64,000 nt of DNA from Taxillus chinensis (taxonomy: Eukaryota > Streptophyta > Magnoliopsida > Santalales > Loranthaceae). The notes under the pieces were generated by a model, which saw only the letters and a list, made by a program, of their open reading frames with translations, was not told the origin of the DNA and did not search any database. Location: the NCBI GenBank assembly GCA_023512835.1, contig CM042087.1:49751682-49815681 (forward strand), read 5' to 3'. Both the position numbers and the translations under genes were made by a program. Of this stretch, positions 35,578 to 48,190 are shown in pieces. The first letter of the stretch is position 1; each line of letters begins with the position of its first letter.

Positions 35578-36270
35578 ATATATACGAAAAGATAAAGGGA
35601 GTGGCGGAGAGAGAATAACAAATGCCAAAGAGAATAACAAATGCTACTAATTATATTATTTTAATAAAAATAAAATATAATGAGCTTGTAATGCACTCTC
35701 CAAAATAAAATAAGAAGTACAAGTAGCATTATTCTTTTAATAATTAATACAATAATTAGTGTTAGCATGTTGCTTGGTAATATATTTATTATTGGCAGGC
35801 GCATATACACACATTGTTTTTTACACCGAATATTAGCCATCACGGATTGTGATATAATTGTGGAAAAAGACCTAAGTTCAAATGTTCTGCATCTCTATAA
35901 AAAATTTGTTTGTCAACTTATATGTATTTCTCGAAATAGCAAGCTTTTTAGCTGGACATGTCGCACTAAGACTAGCTATTCTGCTCTTTGGTAATTTGGT
36001 TTTGAATTGAAAGTTTGGGGCTCGCATTAATATATGGAAGTAAGATTAAAGACGCAAAGTTAGGGTTGATTCCTTATGTACACTTTAAAACACATACAAT
36101 GCTTGCTTTCAAGTAATGGTCTGAAATTTTCCACGACCTTCCATATGTTTAAATGGTACCCAGTTGCAATGAATAGAGGCAAAGTTTAAAATAGAATACG
36201 AAGTTTTTATTTTTTTTAAATATACTATCGTTCTATAGCTAGATTAACAGAGTATTTGAAAAATATAATT
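35578..36270. other. AT-rich intergenic DNA
   Basis: No gene or repeat with definable ends. From about 36280 the duplicated flank of the inverted gene copy begins. Confidence 0.5.
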
Positions 36271-36563
36271 TGAAACAAGAGTCATTTTATATCCAACAAA
36301 CCATTGACTCGACACAATTAAGCATCGATCATTCAATAATGGTTCTATTTTAAAAACAATAAAGCAACTGTATAGGTACAACATTTAAAATTTAGTTTCA
36401 ACCACTAATAAGGAAATGTATGAGAAAAAAATGGTTCTCGCTTTCACAGCATATACACTTGCATCTTTACGCTTTCTATACGTAGGAAAAACCCTCGCTA
36501 AAGAAACAGAATCACCGAAGACGGAGCACCCTTTCTCTAGCATGTTAAAGGCAGTTGCTTCAC

Positions 36564-38946
36564 CTATTCTTCGTTCACACCATTCTCTTCCATCTGAGCC
36601 GTATCCTACATCATTAAGGATAGAAATAACAAGAAGAAACCAGGGTAAGAGCAGTTTAATGAATCATAATGCATCACTACAAGCTTTGCTGAAAAAACAA
36701 AAAGTAATAAAAAAAAGTGGTGATCATGAAATCAAAATAATCTTACAAAGAGTACGTACTTTCATAAAATCTAATTAGTGGTATTTTGAAATCATCAAAA
36801 TTTTAGGCAGGATTTTTAAAAAGTCCAACATATACTACAAATTATGTGGTTATATTTTTCATATATTATAGTTGATGGATGCGATAAATTTGAAGTATTT
36901 GAAGTATCATACCATAGTCGCTTTGTTCTCTTGCAGCCCCTCCTTTGTAGCCAAAATATTTATTGGACCTGCATTACATTAAACCATATATATATAGTTG
37001 TCAACCCATGCATACGGTGAATGATGTAAGGTAGGGATCAATTGGTTAGGTCAGATTCAATACTGATTCGACATTCGACTTGAAAATATATAATCTGACT
37101 TAAACTCGATCCAACCTGATAATTTGATCAGTTTGAAACTGGTAGGAGGTTAATATTTTTTTATTCTATATTTCTTTAAAAACTCACGACCTGAACGGAT
37201 GAGATAAGACTCTGACTGTCGGAACAAGTAAAATCAGTTCATAATAACCCGAGACGGAATGGGACGGATAGATTTTGCCATCATGTAAGGAATATCGCGT
37301 ACGTACGCCCTTACCTTCATCGGAGTTATTTCCCTGATTTTTGGCCTCATCCTTTTCTTTGTTAGATCCTTTCTTCATTGACTTCTGTGCTTTCTTCGGT
37401 ACTGGACAGCCTTTGGTATCGGGACCAATTTTAGAGTTCACAGGAATTCCTAGCCCACAAACCCCTAGTACTATTTTCAGGAGCATGCTTCTGAGGAATC
37501 AACTTCTTCCTCCGTTGCACGACTGGGGGTGCCTGTACTCTAGCGTTTGGTGACTTGGGTTTTAGTTCTCTATTTCTGCCAGTAGAAGAGTAATTACGAG
37601 CATCATCATCAGACGATCGATTTGCCTCTTCAGGCACATGCAAACATGTTTCTGAAACCTGCAAGCTCTCCGAAATATCATATTTGCGGAACAAGTCCTT
37701 TATGTGTTCTCCATGTTCAACAAGACTGTGTCTATGTGTGTAAGATTTTAGCTCATCCCCCATCCGCTGAATGTCCTATTGAAGACAACTGCATCATTAG
37801 TACAGGCACATCGAACAAAAAATTAAATGGGTGGGGATGGATGATAAGAGGCTAGCTCGTTCATATACATACCTCACACCTTGCCTCCAAGGCAAGGTTG
37901 AAGAAACCAAGAGAAACTAAATGCATAGCGTGAGCTTCGGAATGTTTTATCTGTGACAGCCAATAAGAAGGAGAAGACAGAAGATTGAACTTCCGTCGGC
38001 TTGGCAATTTCGACCCATCACTAGAAGTAACGGACCTTTCAACCCTAACCTCAGAATCAGATACTAGGGTGTTGCTAACTGGTTTTGAAACTGGACCTGT
38101 GGTAGATTTATTGGGAACGGAGAGTCTTCTGGGTGGCTTCCCTGCGCTAGCCTTTCTTGGTACATTAAGAATACCCATGCTTTTACGGACATTTGATTCG
38201 GCACTGAAAAGATGTTAAGGAATGTCAGTTGTCATAATTATATATATACAATGAACATATATAAAGAGTAATATCATTGTAAAAATCATCATTTTGCTGC
38301 ATGTTGTGGTCTGTGGAGCAATGCATTGGATATACCTTTAATATTATTATTATTACTATTACTATGATTATTATTATTATTATTATAACATATGAATTCA
38401 TAAGAGTAATCATTTATATTCATTATGGATAAATATTTTTAACCAGCAGATTCGCAACTAGGCAAACATTAACGTCACATAATATTAGTTTTTTTTTTAA
38501 ATCATCACACGGCTAATGTTTCGAGACGCAAACTTTAATTAATTCCAATTAACTTAAATGCACCAATATTCTTATATCAAAGCCCAACTTCAAAGCAAAA
38601 AGGCACATCGAAGGGTAAGGGTAAATGGTTTGAATTAATGAAGCTTGAAAATGACTAATAATAATAATAATAACAGCATACACCTCTTGGCTTTTGGCTT
38701 GATGGTCAAACATTTTGACGTCTCGGGCGTGGACGGATTCTCCTCCTCCCGTTTCGATGATAACTTCCCTGCAAACCAACACAGCGTTAATTACACTCTC
38801 AGAATCTCAAAAGCCATACGCAAATCCATATGATCATTCGGAACTGACAAAAACAACACGCGGATGTATATCGAGGGTGAGTGCGTATACGTACCGGCCG
38901 AGGAAGCAGAAGCAGCCTGGTCCTTCGCTCTCGCTTCCATGTTCAT
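36564..38946 (-). pseudogene. Second copy of the six-exon plant gene, one frameshift
   Basis: Exons by homology to the copy at 2.0-3.9 kb: 38895-38946, 38684-38768, 37873-38203, 37315-37775, 36913-36968 and 36564-36605. Splice borders and phases match. Exon 2 lacks 42 bp (14 codons, in frame) compared with copy 1, apparently lost between short CGAAAC repeats. Exon 4 has one extra base at about 37443-37444 (CAGGAATTCC against CAGAATTCC), which gives an early stop after GLWARNSCEL, and an in-frame 6-bp loss further on. Downstream of the shift the frame is intact to the shared NEE-stop. It may be a recent pseudogene, a truncated protein of about 265 aa, or a single consensus error in a working gene. 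Confidence 0.75.
37032..37282. mobile_element. hAT-type MITE in intron 4 of the second gene copy
   Basis: Flanked by ATGTAAGG at 37024-37031 and 37283-37290, a perfect 8-bp duplication. The left end is TAGGGATC; the right end (…TTTTGCCATC) is a complement of GATGGCAAAA, short of the outer TAGG. Intron 4 of copy 1 (3473-3546) contains the empty site, reading TTCCTTACACCATTC. Confidence 0.8.
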
Positions 38947-39510
38947 GGCTTCTGATCCGATCGGGAAAGACGAAGAAGAAATGTCTCTGGAAATAGATAG
39001 ATAGATAGATATAGATCATATATATATAGTGTTTCAGCTCTATACATATATAGACAGATAGCTAGTGTACGTTTCAGTTCTTCCCTCCAAAATCCAGACG
39101 TACGTGGGTTGTCTCCGTCTCTCTCGGTTTCTGTATGTCTCTGTCACATTCCCATATGCCGCGCGCCATATCCACCCTTTTCTTTCGTGTTGTTATGTTG
39201 TACCCTCGGCGCGCACTATCGTTGTTTCGCTTGCTCGCTCCAATCTGATGCCAACACGTGTCTTCCTTCCACGCCCGCTACTTCGTTCCAACCATACAAG
39301 CTCTGGACGTAGCCCAATGAAAAGGGCGATAACCGGATTATTAAGCGCTTATTGGGTCCCACAACTAAAATTCGAATTTTGAATTTATTAGCCGTTAAAA
39401 CAGACTTGTTTGAAATGTGACGCCTAAAACATACGGAAGGAACGAAAAGATTATAGGATTTTATTTTAAATTTTTATATGCTCTATAAGAGAAGATTCGA
39501 ATTTTGCTCT

Positions 39511-40681
39511 AAAACGATTATTTTTTAAAGTGATAATTAATTTGAATCGGATGAAATCATGGGATATATGTAATGTACTGTTTAAAAGTTATTTTTAATC
39601 GGATATTATGTTTTGAGTATTTATTGTATTCAAACATTAGTTGTAGCTAATATTTATAACTTTAGTTATAAAACTCCAAATAATTAGTCTCAAATTATTT
39701 TAAATTTATTTATCTAACTTTGATAAAACTTTCATTCAATTTGGATCAACCCATTGGAAAAAATTATTCTAAAAATATACAAAGATTAAGGAATTTTGAG
39801 TATCATGTTCAGAATTTTGAGTCACACTTTAAGATGAAGCAATAACTTTAGATATACAAGTCTAAATGACATACAATTGGATTCAAAATGTAAATAATTA
39901 AGCTAGCAATTTAACCCAACTAACATTATTTAATTTAGTTGAAAATTTAAAAAGTTGTAGTTAAAATAATAGGCAATGCACCCATATAACTTTTATTATC
40001 AAAAGAACATTTAAAGTCAAACAAATTCTAAAAGTTTTAAAATAGGGAGATAAAGGATCACATAGTAATGAATAAGATGATGAGAAATTATTAATTTGAA
40101 AATAAGAAATTTTGAGAAAAATAAAGGTATTAAGGATAAAATTTTCATTATTTTACTCACCACCTACCATCATTGTCTTATATAAAGAGTGGTTTGTCTC
40201 TTCTTTTAACACATAAGTTCCCTTAAGCCTTATCACAAATTCTTCTCTACAAACACTCTTTCAAGCTTTCCTAACACTTTAAGTATTCTACTTAAACTCT
40301 CTTTCTTTTTTGATACACTAAGCGTCTATGAAAAATAAGACTCAAGATTGTAATTTATTTATTATTTATAATATAATATATACATAATTAATTATGCCAT
40401 TTCATATATATACTATATACATGTAGCTCTGCTACAATAACTACTACATTATTTTATTATAGTCAAATAAAAATTTAATATTAACCGTTAAAAATAAATC
40501 TAACAATTCAAATTGATTGAATTGTAATGTGCAATGCTTTTAGGTATTGCATGGGATATGAATATGAGATTAAGTTTTAATTTAAGATTTTAAAATTAAG
40601 TTCTTAAATGTTTTTAAAAAGGTTTCTAAGTATTAATGTTTTTTAGAGTTTTGCATAAATATTTTTCTAAATATTCAAAGG
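39511..40681. other. AT-rich intergenic DNA, no gene seen
   Basis: No exon or domain. About 40140-40320 has a plant-promoter-like look (TATATAAAG near 40178, then a CTCTTTC-rich leader), but no coding sequence follows. Confidence 0.5.
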
Positions 40682-40689
40682 TTTGGAAT

Positions 40690-40862
40690 TAGGGATGGAA
40701 AAATCGATCCACCACATCACAATACACCCTACCTCAGGCCGCCCCAATTCGATTTGACTCGCTCTGACAAGTCATCGGATTGGACCCGACTCTTGTTCGA
40801 TCCGTTCCGGTCTGAGATTTTTTAAAAAATATAAGGTAAGAAATGTCATCCTACCCCGTCCC
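40690..40862. mobile_element. Left part of a hAT-type MITE split by the plus-strand gypsy element
   Basis: It begins TAGGGATGG after TTTGGAAT (40682-40689). The matching right part is 50139-50259, ending CATCCCTA and followed by TTTGGAAT at 50260-50267. The undisturbed element would be about 294 bp. Confidence 0.85.
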
Positions 40863-41435
40863 TGTAAGGACCCGTACCTTGAGTTAGTCACAGTTAGTCA
40901 CAGTTTTGCCTTCCGAGTAGAGTTTTTCTAGATTTTGACCTAGTGAATGGGCTCAAATGAATTCACGTGCAAAAGGAAAGATGCTTAGAATGATGTCCTC
41001 TATCTACCACGAGGTTTCGGGCCAAACGGACGTGTATGTGAGGTGCACGTGATATGGGTCCAATTCACGTGCAAGTGTGGTTGTCTTCAAATGATGCAAG
41101 GGAGGCTAGGGGGTGAAGTTTGAGAGCATTTGGAGTCCATTTGGAGTTGCACGTGAATTGGGAATTCACGTGCAAATCAAGTGCAGCCATATTTTTGCAT
41201 GGTTCCCTTGGTTTTGACATTCTAATGATCTTTCTCCAAAGGACCATGTTGAAATTCTGAGTATTTTGGCCTATATGGGTGTGGAAAGGTGCTATCTTGT
41301 GTGATCAAAACTACGTCGTTTTGATCCTGGGTTTACTTAATCAAAACTACGTCGTTTTGATGTGGGTAGTGTCTATATAATGAGGGCTTGAGTTTGAGTT
41401 TAGGGTTCTTGTGTCCCTTTCTGCTGCGTCTTGCC

Positions 41436-41477
<42 letters not shown>

Positions 41478-42816
41478 CTCCAGGCGGTTGCCGTGGTGGT
41501 TCGCGTCGTTGGGAGTATCTGGCGTGGAGGTTAGGACAAAAGCCTGAGGTAGGGGTTCATGTTCTCCTAACTCTCCTCTGTTTTAGGATGTTCACCTATA
41601 TATATATATATGTAAATCCATATAGGTGTGATCTCTATATTGGATGTTGGCCTTCGGTGGCATGTTTTGTTGATTCGATGTTAATTTGGCCCGAGGATTT
41701 TCCGGGTTTGTTTATGCCCACCATGTGTTTGATGAAATGTCTAAAGTGCATGCACACTATGTGTTTGATAAAATGTACGTGAGGCCTGCATGCCATGTAT
41801 TCAATATGATGCTGTGAGACCTTGTATATGGGTGTTTGAGGATATACATTGTGTAGGTGTGTCTTGTGTTTGATTTGTATTTGATTTTAAGCCTATGAGG
41901 CTGATGTGTGTGGCTTGTATCCGACCATGTTGGTCCTTCTGAGATAAAGTGTAAATGATGTCTTGAGTTTACATGTTGAGATGTAATGTTATCTTTGTTT
42001 CGTTGATCTGTTTGAGATTGAGGTGAGATATGGGCCGGGCACAATAGTGGACCCCTTTGAGATTTGGCCGGGACGTGGTCCTGAGTCTCGGTGTAGCACT
42101 CACGACGGTGGGCTAAGTCTACACCCATTCCTGGAGGTAGATATGGCGCCCGAGGAGGTGGTTGACCATATCGACTCGGGTGGAAAATGTTGCATTGGTG
42201 TCCATGCAACATTCGCCTGAATGTGGTATGTCATGTCGCCGTGGTGGCGGGGTGTCCTCTGCCCTTCGGTGCGGGTTCGGGTAAAGTGTTTCTTGGGTGA
42301 TGTTTCTTCGTTAGCCTTAGGCACGACACGAGCACAAGCATACACATATCATGCATGTTGTATGTGGGACGGGTCCAGGAGACTGGATCCCTACCGAGCC
42401 GTGGTTTGCTCACCCCTCCTATAAACTGTTCTTTGCGGGGTTTAGCAACGGTAGGTGAAGGCCGAGAGCTAGGCCCCCGAGGCCGAAAGCTTTATATTAT
42501 TTCCTTTGTTGTACTCTGGTTTTATGTGTTTGGATTTTGGTTTGGTTTTATTGATGGCTTCATAGGGGTTTTTCCCCGACGGGTTGTAATGAACATTTAG
42601 TCTTTGAAATGAAATAAAATGAGATGTTGTTATTCAATTTGTGTTTGTGTGCATGGTTTGGGAACGGGAGCGTGCCCCTTGGCATGTGCTGATTGTGCGG
42701 TTTGGGACGGCACCGTGCTAGAATTCCTTTTAAGGTGCTTGCACCAACCCCTTGTCCTTCGGGTCGGGCATGGGCAGTCACTACTCATTTCCAAGTGGAA
42801 GGAAATTGGGCTGACA
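40863..42816 (+). repeat. 5' LTR of the plus-strand gypsy element
   Basis: 1954 bp. It contains two near-palindromes (AAAACTACGTCGTTTT core) at 41304-41325 and 41340-41361. A TATATAA box follows at 41374-41380, and a (GA)n tract at about 41440-41474 in the predicted leader. Confidence 0.9.
41304..41380 (+). promoter_or_regulatory. LTR promoter: duplicated ACGT-core palindrome plus TATA box
   Basis: Two copies of a 22-bp near-palindrome centred on TACGT, 36 bp apart start to start, lie directly upstream of TATATAA. The arrangement is kept in the 3' LTR (48626-48647, 48662-48682, TATA 48696-48702) and in the solo LTR at 29034-29111. ACGT-core palindromes are typical binding sites of plant bZIP factors; that they act so here is inference. 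Confidence 0.6.
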
Positions 42817-42819
42817 ATA

Positions 42820-42831
42820 TGGTATCGGAGC
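42820..42831 (+). promoter_or_regulatory. Primer-binding site, initiator Met-tRNA type
   Basis: TGGTATCGGAGC, three bases after the 5' LTR end. Confidence 0.8.
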
Positions 42832-43260
42832 GATAGTTCATGGTCTAGTGGACCTAGGATAGTGGGGAGGCCAGGCCGTTTCTGAGACTCTTGGGAGCGA
42901 TAGACACGCCCGATCAACGTGGTCTATCTGGTTTTCTGGGGTGTACTCGGGGGTAGTTAGACCAAGGAGTAGGGCACTTGCATTTGGGTTGAGGGTGCAT
43001 ACATGCATTGGCATTAGAGCACTAGTTTAATTTCGGTATGAGCATTGTGATTGGACATGTTATGTTCTTTGAAACTTGTTCTTTGTGAAATTCGGTGATT
43101 TTCTCGGAGACTTGTTGCTATGAATTTCTTCTTGTGTACTTACGTGATTTTCTGTGTGTTTAAATGTAAAATGTTGCTTGAGTACCTCATGGCCCATGGG
43201 GATGAGGGTGTGTAGAGCTTGAGAGAAGCCGATCCTAGTTTGGTTTAAATTATGTAGACG

Positions 43261-44660
43261 ATGCCTCCTAGGAAAGTAACTTGAGCTACTCCAGTTGTAG
43301 AAGATGAATCTTACCGTCTTTGCGGAGAGGGAAGAGGACGGCGTGTAGAGGGCGATGATCCCTGGAGCGGATCATGGCCCAAGTCCGGGCCCTAAGTGAG
43401 AACGTGCAAGGCATGCGTGAGGACCTCGGGGGAGAGATCCTAAACGAGGTGCGTCGGGAGATGATGGCACGACAGCGGTGCCCCCTCCACCCCGTGAGGC
43501 GGGAACCTCCGTGTAGGCGGGGGAGTGCCGGTGAGGCGGGAAGAGGGGAGACGTGTTGACGCAGTCCGAAAGGAACACCCACCAAGGTTCAAGGGAGGAG
43601 CTGAACCTCTAGGAGCAGAGACCGGCTGCGGCGAGATCGAGCATGTGTTCTCCTTTCTTCGACCCGGGAGGAAGACAAAGTGAGACTAGCGATCCGGCGA
43701 TTGGAGGAGGAAGCCTTGGAATGGTGGCTTAGCATCTCGGGAAGCCGGGATATGGAGACCATGGCCTGGAATGAGTTCCTCCATTGTTCCATGAGGAGTT
43801 CTTTCCGAGTCATGCGGTGGCGAAGCGGGAGGAGTTCGACGGCTTGAAGCGGGGATCGCTCGATGGCAGAGTATGAGCGAGATTTTCGGGCTGAGTCGGT
43901 TTGCTCCGAAGCAATATCAAGGGAGGACTGAAGGCCCATAAGTTTACCATGGGTCTCAAACCTGCCCCGAAGCAAAGGGTGGAGATCTTGCGACTGAAGA
44001 CCTATCTTAAGTCGTGGACACCGCCAAGATTGTTGAGAGAGGATTAGAGGAGGGAAGACAGGCTCACCAGGGAGCGGATGGGAGGCGAGCGCGCGACAAG
44101 CACGGTGATACCAAGAGGCGAAGGTTGAGTCCGGAGTGGGACTTTTCCCAAGGATGGGGGCCGAGCTTCAATGGCTCCGCCCCGATCCCGTTACTTTGGA
44201 GGAGGGAGTCTTGCTGGAACTTCCCAAGCGGGTGTACTGTTGTGGCATGTCGGGGCACGTCAAACGTGAGTGCCCCAAGCAGCACTTGACGTGTCATAGT
44301 TTGTGGGAAGGTGGGACACATCAGCAAGGTGTGTTTCGGCAGAAGGGAACGACCGAGTCTGGAAGCTTAAGACAAGGGAGCGGGGGACCCCGTTGTGCTG
44401 CCCCAAAGCCGACACATTCGTGGCGAGCCGGTCAGGCTGGTTCCAAGTCACACTAGGCCACGGGGGAGAGGCAACCACAAGGAGGATCGGAGGGGCGTCC
44501 CGGATGGGCGAGCAGGAGCAAAGGGAAGGCAAGTGAGGCCGGTGGTGGGGCAAGCCAAGGCGAGTGTTGTGTCTACCTCAACACCAGTGAAATGGAGGAT
44601 TTACCATCACCCTCCGAGGAAGGTGGAGCTGGACCTTCGGTGGTTCGAGGTATTATTCTA
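43261..44660 (+). pseudogene. gypsy gag, degraded
   Basis: The probable start MPPRKVT is at 43261, with a stop soon after. A degenerate zinc knuckle (CCGMSGHVKREC) lies at about 44230-44275. Frames are broken throughout. Confidence 0.6.
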
Positions 44661-44673
44661 ATATCTCGCACCG

Positions 44674-47600
44674 TTGTTCTTTGCATTGTTTGATACCGGA
44701 GCTTCGTGCTCCTCGATTGCTAAGTCCTTGGTGGAGAGCCTTGGACTTGATTGTGTGAGGCTGATAGACCTCGAGGGTCGAGTCCCCAATGGGAGGAGTG
44801 GAGTTGATCCACCAAATGTGTCGAGAGTGTACGCTACGATAGGAGAGGTTGACCTCTCATTTGATTTGTACGTAATGCCCATGAGGACCTTTAGTTTGAT
44901 TCCAGGATGGACTGGTTGATGGCCTTTCGGGTTAAGATTAATCGCTATAGGCGACAGTATCGTTTACTACACCCACGGGGTCTTCCCGTATCTAGTGGGT
45001 GAATGGGATGGGGATCTGGGAGAGCTGGACCGACGAGGGAGCTATGGGGCAATATTACCCATAGGCTTGCCACCCCAACCTTTGAGGAGGAAGGTAACTT
45101 GGAGAAAAGGGTGTGGCCAGATGTAGTCGAGAATTTCCAGGATGTCTTTCTGGGGAGTTGTTGGAGTTGCCTCCACACGAAGTGTCGAGTTCACGATTGA
45201 ATCGTTGCCGGGGGTGGGACCCATCTCACTAGTAGCATACCGGATGGGACCTGTTGAGTTGCGGGGAGCTTGAGCCAGATAAAGGAACCGGAGATAAAGG
45301 TTTTATCCGTCCTAGTACCTCACCATGGGTGCTTGGTCTTGTTTGCTAAGAAGGCTGATGGTTCGTTGCGACTTTGCATTGATTATCGGAAGCTGGATCA
45401 AGTAACGGTAAAGAACAAGTACCCTTTGCGAGGATTGATGACTTATTCGACCAGTGAGTGGAGCACGGTGGTTCTCAAAAATCGATCTGCGTTCGGGATA
45501 TCACCAATTGAGGGTCGGAGCGAGGACATCCCTAAGACGGCGTTCGGGTGCGGTACGGACACTATGAGTGGTTAGTGATGCCTTTTGGGCTCACGAACGC
45601 CTTTCTTGTGTTCATGCATCTAATGAATCGATATTGCCCCATACCTGGATTCCTTCGTGGTGGTATTCATTGACGACATCCTTGTACTCCAAAACCAAGG
45701 CGAGCATGAGGAGCACTTGGCCGTGGTGCTACGGGCACTACGAGATCATCACTTGTACCTAAATTTAGCAAGTGTGACTTCGGATGCGAGAGGTGCATTT
45801 TCTTGGGCATGTAGTATCTGCCGAAGGAGTTAGAGTGGACCCACCAAGATTGAGTCCGTAGCATCTTGGAAGAGGCCCACAAATGTTTTTGAGATCCGGA
45901 GTTTCTTGGGTCCGCAGGGTATTACCGGCGTTGTGGAAGGGTTTTCTCGGTTGGCGGCACATGACGGCTCTTACACGGAAGGGAGCCAAATTCGAGTGGA
46001 CGGACAAGTGCCGGCAGGCATTCGAGGAGTTGAAGACTCGCCTAACTACCGCACCGGTGTTGAGTCTACCGCAGGAGGGAGTGCCATTCGAGGTGTATTG
46101 TGATGCGTCTCGCGTTGGACTGGGGTGTGTTCCGATGCAAGAGCGCCAAGTCATAAGATATGGCTCGCGACAATTTGAAGTCCCATGAGCAAAACTACCC
46201 AACACACGACCTGGAGTTAGCGAGCGTTATTTTTGCCCCGAAGTCTTGGCGACATTACCTGTTGGGAGAGAAATTTGTGGTATATCTTGACCACAAAAGC
46301 TACGATATATCTTCACCCAGAGAGACCTAAATTTCGCCAACGGAGGTGGGTCGAGTACTCAAATGTTTGACTTCACGCTCTCACACGCCTGAAAGGGAAA
46401 TTTAGTAGCCGACGCGCTAAGTAGAAAGGGAAAAGTTGGGGTTTCCATGAGAGAATGGAAAATGATGGAGCAGGTTGGCATTGCTTCGGGTGCAACTTGC
46501 TTTCAGGCGATGATGGTATCCCGTGTCCTCTCATCGTGATACCGCAGAGTTGTATCGGCGTGTCCGTGAGGGACAGTTAGGCGACATGGGATGTGAGGTG
46601 ATCCGGGCCCAGATAGAGGCCGAGAGCCGTCGAGGACCGGACGAGGAGGAGTTGAGCATGAGTTTGAAATTTCGAGGGCGTCGATAGTACCACCTCCCTT
46701 GCGTGAGGATGTCCTGAGGGAATTTCATCATTCCCGTTTGGCGTACATCCAGGAGGAACTAAGATGTATCATGCCGTTCGCGCACGGTTACGGTGGCCGG
46801 CTGGAAACGGAGTGTAGCGAGTTTGTTTCCGGTGCCTTACTCGTCGGCAAGTGAAGCGAACACCAACGACCCGCGGGTCAATTGCAGCCTTTACCCGTAG
46901 CTGAGTGGAAGTGGGAGCATATTACCATGGACTTCGTGACGGGACTTCCTACAACTTCTGGGAGAAAGGACATGATTTGGGTCATAGTGGACCGCTTAAC
47001 TAAGTCGGCCCATTTCTTGGCAATTCGAGAGCGCGACTCTATCGGCACGTTAAGCCGGTTGTATGTTGATGAAATTGTCCGCTTGCACCGAGTACCCTTG
47101 TCTATTGTTTCGGGGAACGAGGGATGCGCGGTTTACATCCCGGTTTTGGGGAGGTCTGCAGGAAGCATTGGGAACCTGACTTAATTTGAGTACCGCATTC
47201 CATCCCGAGATCATGGTCAGTCCGAGAGGACCATTCAAACATTGGAAGACTTGTTGAGGGCTTGTGTACTCGATTTTGGAGGATCATGGGCTTCCCACCT
47301 TCCTCCGTGAGTTTGCCGATAATACGATTACCGATCTTCGATTGGGATGGCCCCGTTTGAGGATTGTATGGCCGACCGTGTCGGTCTCCATTATGTTGGG
47401 CGAGAAGGGAGGCGACTATGTTGGGACCCCAATTGGTCCAGGGAGGCTACGGCAAAAGTTCGGCTGATTCGGCAACGCCTTCTTGACCCGAGTAGACGGA
47501 AGTCTTATGCGAATCGCCGACGCCGACCGTTGGAGTTTTTGGTGGGAGACCACGTATTCCTTCGTGTTTCTCCACGGAGAGGGCATAAGAGATTTGGGAC

Positions 47601-48000
47601 TGGGTCCAAGTTGTCCCCTCGGTACATTGGACCGTTCGAGATTTTGAGCGAGTTGGACTGTTTGCTTATAGGTTGGCATTACCACCTAGTTTGGGCGGAG
47701 TTCATAATGTTTTCCATGTATCCCGGTTCTTGGAAATATCATCCAGATCCCACACACGTGCTAGATTGGGGTACCCTGGATCTTGGAGAGGATGTGTCTG
47801 TTGTCGAGGCCCCCATCCGTATTGTAGATAGGCGCGAGAAGCAGCTGCGAGGTAAGACTATTCGGTTGGTTCGGGTGTTGTGGCAACACCGAGGGCTGAG
47901 GAAGAGACTCGGGAACGTGAGAGCGAGATGCGTGCTCATTATCCTAATCTGTTCGAGGACGAAACAACTCGAAGGAGGGGAGGAGGGCAAGCATCAAACT
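44674..48000 (+). pseudogene. gypsy pol: protease, RT, RNase H, integrase, chromodomain-like end
   Basis: Protease active site FDTGAS at about 44690. RT motif [10 protein letters not shown] at about 45366-45395 and remnants of the YIDD region ([11 protein letters not shown]) near 45660. RNase H from about 45960 (FEVYCDASRVGLGC). Integrase core MDFVTGLP and VIVDRLTKSAHF near 46930-47020, then a disrupted SIVSxxDARF box. C-terminal HVFLRVSPRRGHKRFG at about 47550 and a chromodomain-like LVRVLWQHRG near 47870. The frame changes repeatedly, so no product is expected from this copy as written. Confidence 0.75.
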
Positions 48001-48177
48001 TCAACATAATCGGTACTTGCCCAACTAGTTATGACCATATGGAGTGTATAAATGTGTGAAATAATTTGTGATTTGTTGTGTATTAATTTATCGTTGTGCT
48101 AGGGTGTTAGAGGCCTATGCTTTGGTTGTGATTGTTTTCTTTCATTCCACCTTTTCTTTTCGAGGACGAAAAGTCTT

Positions 48178-48190
48178 AAGGGGGAGAGGA
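48178..48190 (+). promoter_or_regulatory. Polypurine tract of the plus-strand gypsy element
   Basis: AAGGGGGAGAGGA directly before TGTAAGG of the 3' LTR. Confidence 0.85.

Larger units (their letters stand above)
36280..39510 (-). repeat. Segmental duplication, arm 2 (inverted)
   Basis: Reverse-complement partner of 1450-4160, covering the second gene copy plus both flanks. It is longer than arm 1 because introns 2, 4 and 5 are larger here; intron 4 holds a MITE absent from arm 1. Confidence 0.8.

Noticed and set aside
41757..42917. Open frames within the gypsy LTRs, repeated near 49-50 kb and 28 kb
   Set aside because: Present in all LTR copies without domain content; LTRs of this group are non-coding.
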